A DNA stretch of 64,000 bases from an uncultured Methylococcaceae bacterium (GTDB taxonomy: Bacteria; Pseudomonadota; Gammaproteobacteria; Methylococcales; Methylomonadaceae), in NCBI GenBank assembly GCA_903917345.1, contig CAIXAE010000010.1, positions 62,001-126,000 of the forward strand, given 5' to 3'. Below are positions 62,088-64,000 of the stretch, in pieces. Each line of letters begins with the position of its first letter. The stretch's first letter is position 1. Under the pieces are notes generated by a model that was given only the letters and a program-made list of their open reading frames with translations, made no database searches and was not told where the DNA came from. Position numbers and translations under genes: made by a program.

Positions 62088-64000
62088 AGTTCGTCCTCAG
62101 GTGTATTATTCACCATTAATTGAGAGGTTTGAGAATGACTAAAATAAGCCTCTGCAATCAGTTCAGATAATTGCCATAATAAATCGGTTGTATTGGACAA
62201 TAACTCTTCAAACTCCTGATAAACGCCCTCTTCTTCATTAACTTGCGTTAATTCTTGCACATTACATAATTTTAAATCGGTATACGCTTTTAATATTATC
62301 CGTTCCTCAGCCGTTATTTGACCGGCTCGCTTACATCGGGGCAAAGCACTGATGTGAACACTCAATTCATGTAACTGATAAGCCACAGATCTTGGATGCG
62401 CTTCATCCAATAAAAGCAATTCCAGCACTAAAGGCAACTGAATATAGGATCGATAACGGCGTTGATAAATAGTTAAACTATCAGTTGCCACCAAAACGGA
62501 TTCAAGCACTTGGTTTTGGAGAATATCTTCATGTCGTAAAGCTAATGTAGAACGTAATAGCGAGATAAGCGCTAAGGCTCGCTCCAATCGACGCCCACTG
62601 TCTAACATTAACCAAGCCGCTTCACGGGTCATGCTCTCGCTCGTCAGGCCTGTAAAAGCTACAATACCTGTCATCAAGTCATCTAAATGACTGGGCAGTT
62701 GCTCAATCCTCAATTCAAGGTTATTAATGCGTTGCTGCCATCGACGATGTATATTATCGACACTACGCCAAGTATCTTGTGACCATAAATCACGAATACT
62801 AAAAGCCGCCTGGAAGAAGGCTTGAATATTAGCCGTTAAACTTCCGCGTCGAAATCCATCTTTCACTAATGAAATTAATTCAGCCTCTGGCTCTTTTAAA
62901 AACGATTCATCGCATTTTATAAAGCCTGGATAGGTACCCGTCACCTGTGTAAATGTTCTTAATAAAACACCCAAGCACTCGGCATCTAGAGGATCTTTAA
63001 ATTCAAATACCTCTCTAAGCTTAGTCAAGATAACTCTTAACAAGCGCGTGACCGCCTCTGTTCTTTCCAGATGACGCCCCACCCAAAACAGGTTATCTGC
63101 TGCCCTGCTTGTTAAGGCTTCAGTATCTGCATCAATTAACTGATTTCGTTTAGGCTGTGTCCATAAACTAACGGGCTTATCCGGCTCCGTCGCTAATACC
63201 CAAGTATCTTTACTGATGCCACCCGCTTGGTTTGAAACGATGAAATTATCTTTTTGCCGAGCAACGCGCGTCAAACCACCGGGCATGACCTCATAATCAC
63301 TGCCACTCGCCACCACAAAATTTCTTAATACGGCATTGCGAGGTTCAATTTTTTGATCAATAAAAGCCGGTAAGGTAGAGAAACTGACCTGCTCTTGACC
63401 AATAAATAAATGCGGCTTAGCCAGTATTTGGCTACGTAAGTATTCTTTTTCTTTGCTACTTAAACTCCCACCAAACACAGCATAATTTCCAAACCCACGA
63501 TTAATCGGCTTAATGACTAAACTATCTAGATGCTGTAATACGAAATCTCGCTCTCGAGCTTGGCCGCACCACCAAGTCGCAATGGAAGGTAGCTTTAATT
63601 CATCATTCAAAAAATAACGAGCGAGTCGAGGTAAAAAGGCCATAAGACCTGGATTTTCTAAGACGCTACTACCTAACGGATTAGCTATCGCGACATTTCC
63701 GCGTCGCACCGCCTCTAACAATCCTGCTACGCCTAATTTTGATTCGCTTCGTAACGCTAGAGGATCACAAAATGAATCATCAACACGTCGCAAAATAACA
63801 TCTACTGCCTGCAAACCTGAGAGTGATTTTAACCAAACCTTGCCATCTCTAACGGTTAAATCTCCGCCTTGAACAAGGGTATAACCCAAATAGGCTGCTA
63901 AATAAGCGTGTTCAAAGTAAGTTTCGTTGAGTGGCCCGGGTGTTAGTATGACAATACGCGGATCTTCTTTCTTATGCGGCGCAATATCAACCAGACCTTT
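62084..64000 (-). CDS. Fused circularly permuted ATP-grasp/alpha-E protein, partial
   Basis: The frame continues beyond the track's first Met (63889) to the window edge (KGLVDIAPHKKEDPRIVILTPGPLNETYFEHAYLAAYLG), so the N-terminus is missing. The ATP-grasp half (to about residue 250 of the visible part) has LVQGGDLTVRDGKVWLK, VDVILRRVDDSFCDP, LVIKPINRGFGNYAVFGG and GGLTRVARQKDNFIVSNQAGGISKDTW. The alpha-E half follows with SRAADNLFWVGRHLERTEAVTRLLRV. It is a fused version of the two separate genes at 56314 and 57765. Stop overlaps the next start (TTGA). Confidence 0.93.
   Translation of the reverse strand, partial: KGLVDIAPHKKEDPRIVILTPGPLNETYFEHAYLAAYLGYTLVQGGDLTVRDGKVWLKSLSGLQAVDVILRRVDDSFCDPLALRSESKLGVAGLLEAVRRGNVAIANPLGSSVLENPGLMAFLPRLARYFLNDELKLPSIATWWCGQARERDFVLQHLDSLVIKPINRGFGNYAVFGGSLSSKEKEYLRSQILAKPHLFIGQEQVSFSTLPAFIDQKIEPRNAVLRNFVVASGSDYEVMPGGLTRVARQKDNFIVSNQAGGISKDTWVLATEPDKPVSLWTQPKRNQLIDADTEALTSRAADNLFWVGRHLERTEAVTRLLRVILTKLREVFEFKDPLDAECLGVLLRTFTQVTGTYPGFIKCDESFLKEPEAELISLVKDGFRRGSLTANIQAFFQAAFSIRDLWSQDTWRSVDNIHRRWQQRINNLELRIEQLPSHLDDLMTGIVAFTGLTSESMTREAAWLMLDSGRRLERALALISLLRSTLALRHEDILQNQVLESVLVATDSLTIYQRRYRSYIQLPLVLELLLLDEAHPRSVAYQLHELSVHISALPRCKRAGQITAEERIILKAYTDLKLCNVQELTQVNEEEGVYQEFEELLSNTTDLLWQLSELIAEAYFSHSQTSQLMVNNTPEDEL

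Overview
The window is about 40% GC chromosomal DNA from a Gram-negative gammaproteobacterium. Three blocks of standard gammaproteobacterial gene order support this: lptM-lysA-dapF-DUF484-xerC, ruvCAB-ybgC-tolQRAB-pal-cpoB, and divergent rluD/bamD. A Calvin-type class II fructose-bisphosphate aldolase, DUF2333 and DUF4389 genes and an Anbu/ATP-grasp cluster would fit an aquatic methylotroph such as a member of Methylococcales, but no diagnostic C1 gene lies in the window, so this is inference only. There are no rRNA genes, CRISPR arrays, transposases or phage modules. One tRNA, Lys(UUU), is present.

Layout. 1-9.2 kb is a signalling region: a lone receiver protein, a multi-pass histidine kinase and the start of a secreted protein on the minus strand, then two paralogous hybrid histidine kinases on the plus strand. 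The second of these carries an ethylene-receptor-like copper-site membrane domain and a LOV-like PAS domain. A GC-rich, internally inverted patch (about 3.39-3.87 kb) and an orphan gene sit among them. 9.2-12.5 kb holds a zinc-ribbon protein, a TetR regulator, pgsA and uvrC. 12.9-18.2 kb is the lysine/cell-wall and XerC operon followed by a DUF2333/DUF4389 pair. 18.3-32.5 kb is mixed housekeeping: darP, rdgC, an Lpp-like lipoprotein beside an L,D-transpeptidase, pgm, a ZIP transporter, pgeF-rluD, bamD, a SulP permease, a protein resembling 4-hydroxyphenylpyruvate dioxygenase, and aldolase.

32.7-43.4 kb is a minus-strand run: a HAD phosphatase, tRNA-Lys, queC-queE, the Tol-Pal system, the Holliday-junction genes ruvBAC and a serB-like phosphatase. 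43.5-49.7 kb (plus strand) has a TlpA-like thioredoxin, HemJ, a heavy-metal RND pump lacking its outer-membrane channel, and murI. 49.8-51.7 kb is accessory DNA: a FitAB-type toxin-antitoxin pair, a gene interrupted by an in-frame stop, and a 42-bp tandem array that begins in a perfect 54-bp palindrome. 51.97-56.2 kb is an alginate-export-family porin followed by modABC, preceded by two sequences that look like ModE operators. 56.3-64 kb is a peptide-ligase/protease cluster: two circularly permuted ATP-grasp/alpha-E sets (one split, one fused), two transglutaminase-like proteins, the proteasome-like Anbu protease and a ParA/MinD-type ATPase.

The points I would follow up first are the Cu/ethylene-type plus LOV-like kinase, the ModE-like sites ahead of the porin, the ParA-containing Anbu cluster, and the two loci where an unfamiliar gene lies next to a GC-rich repeat patch.
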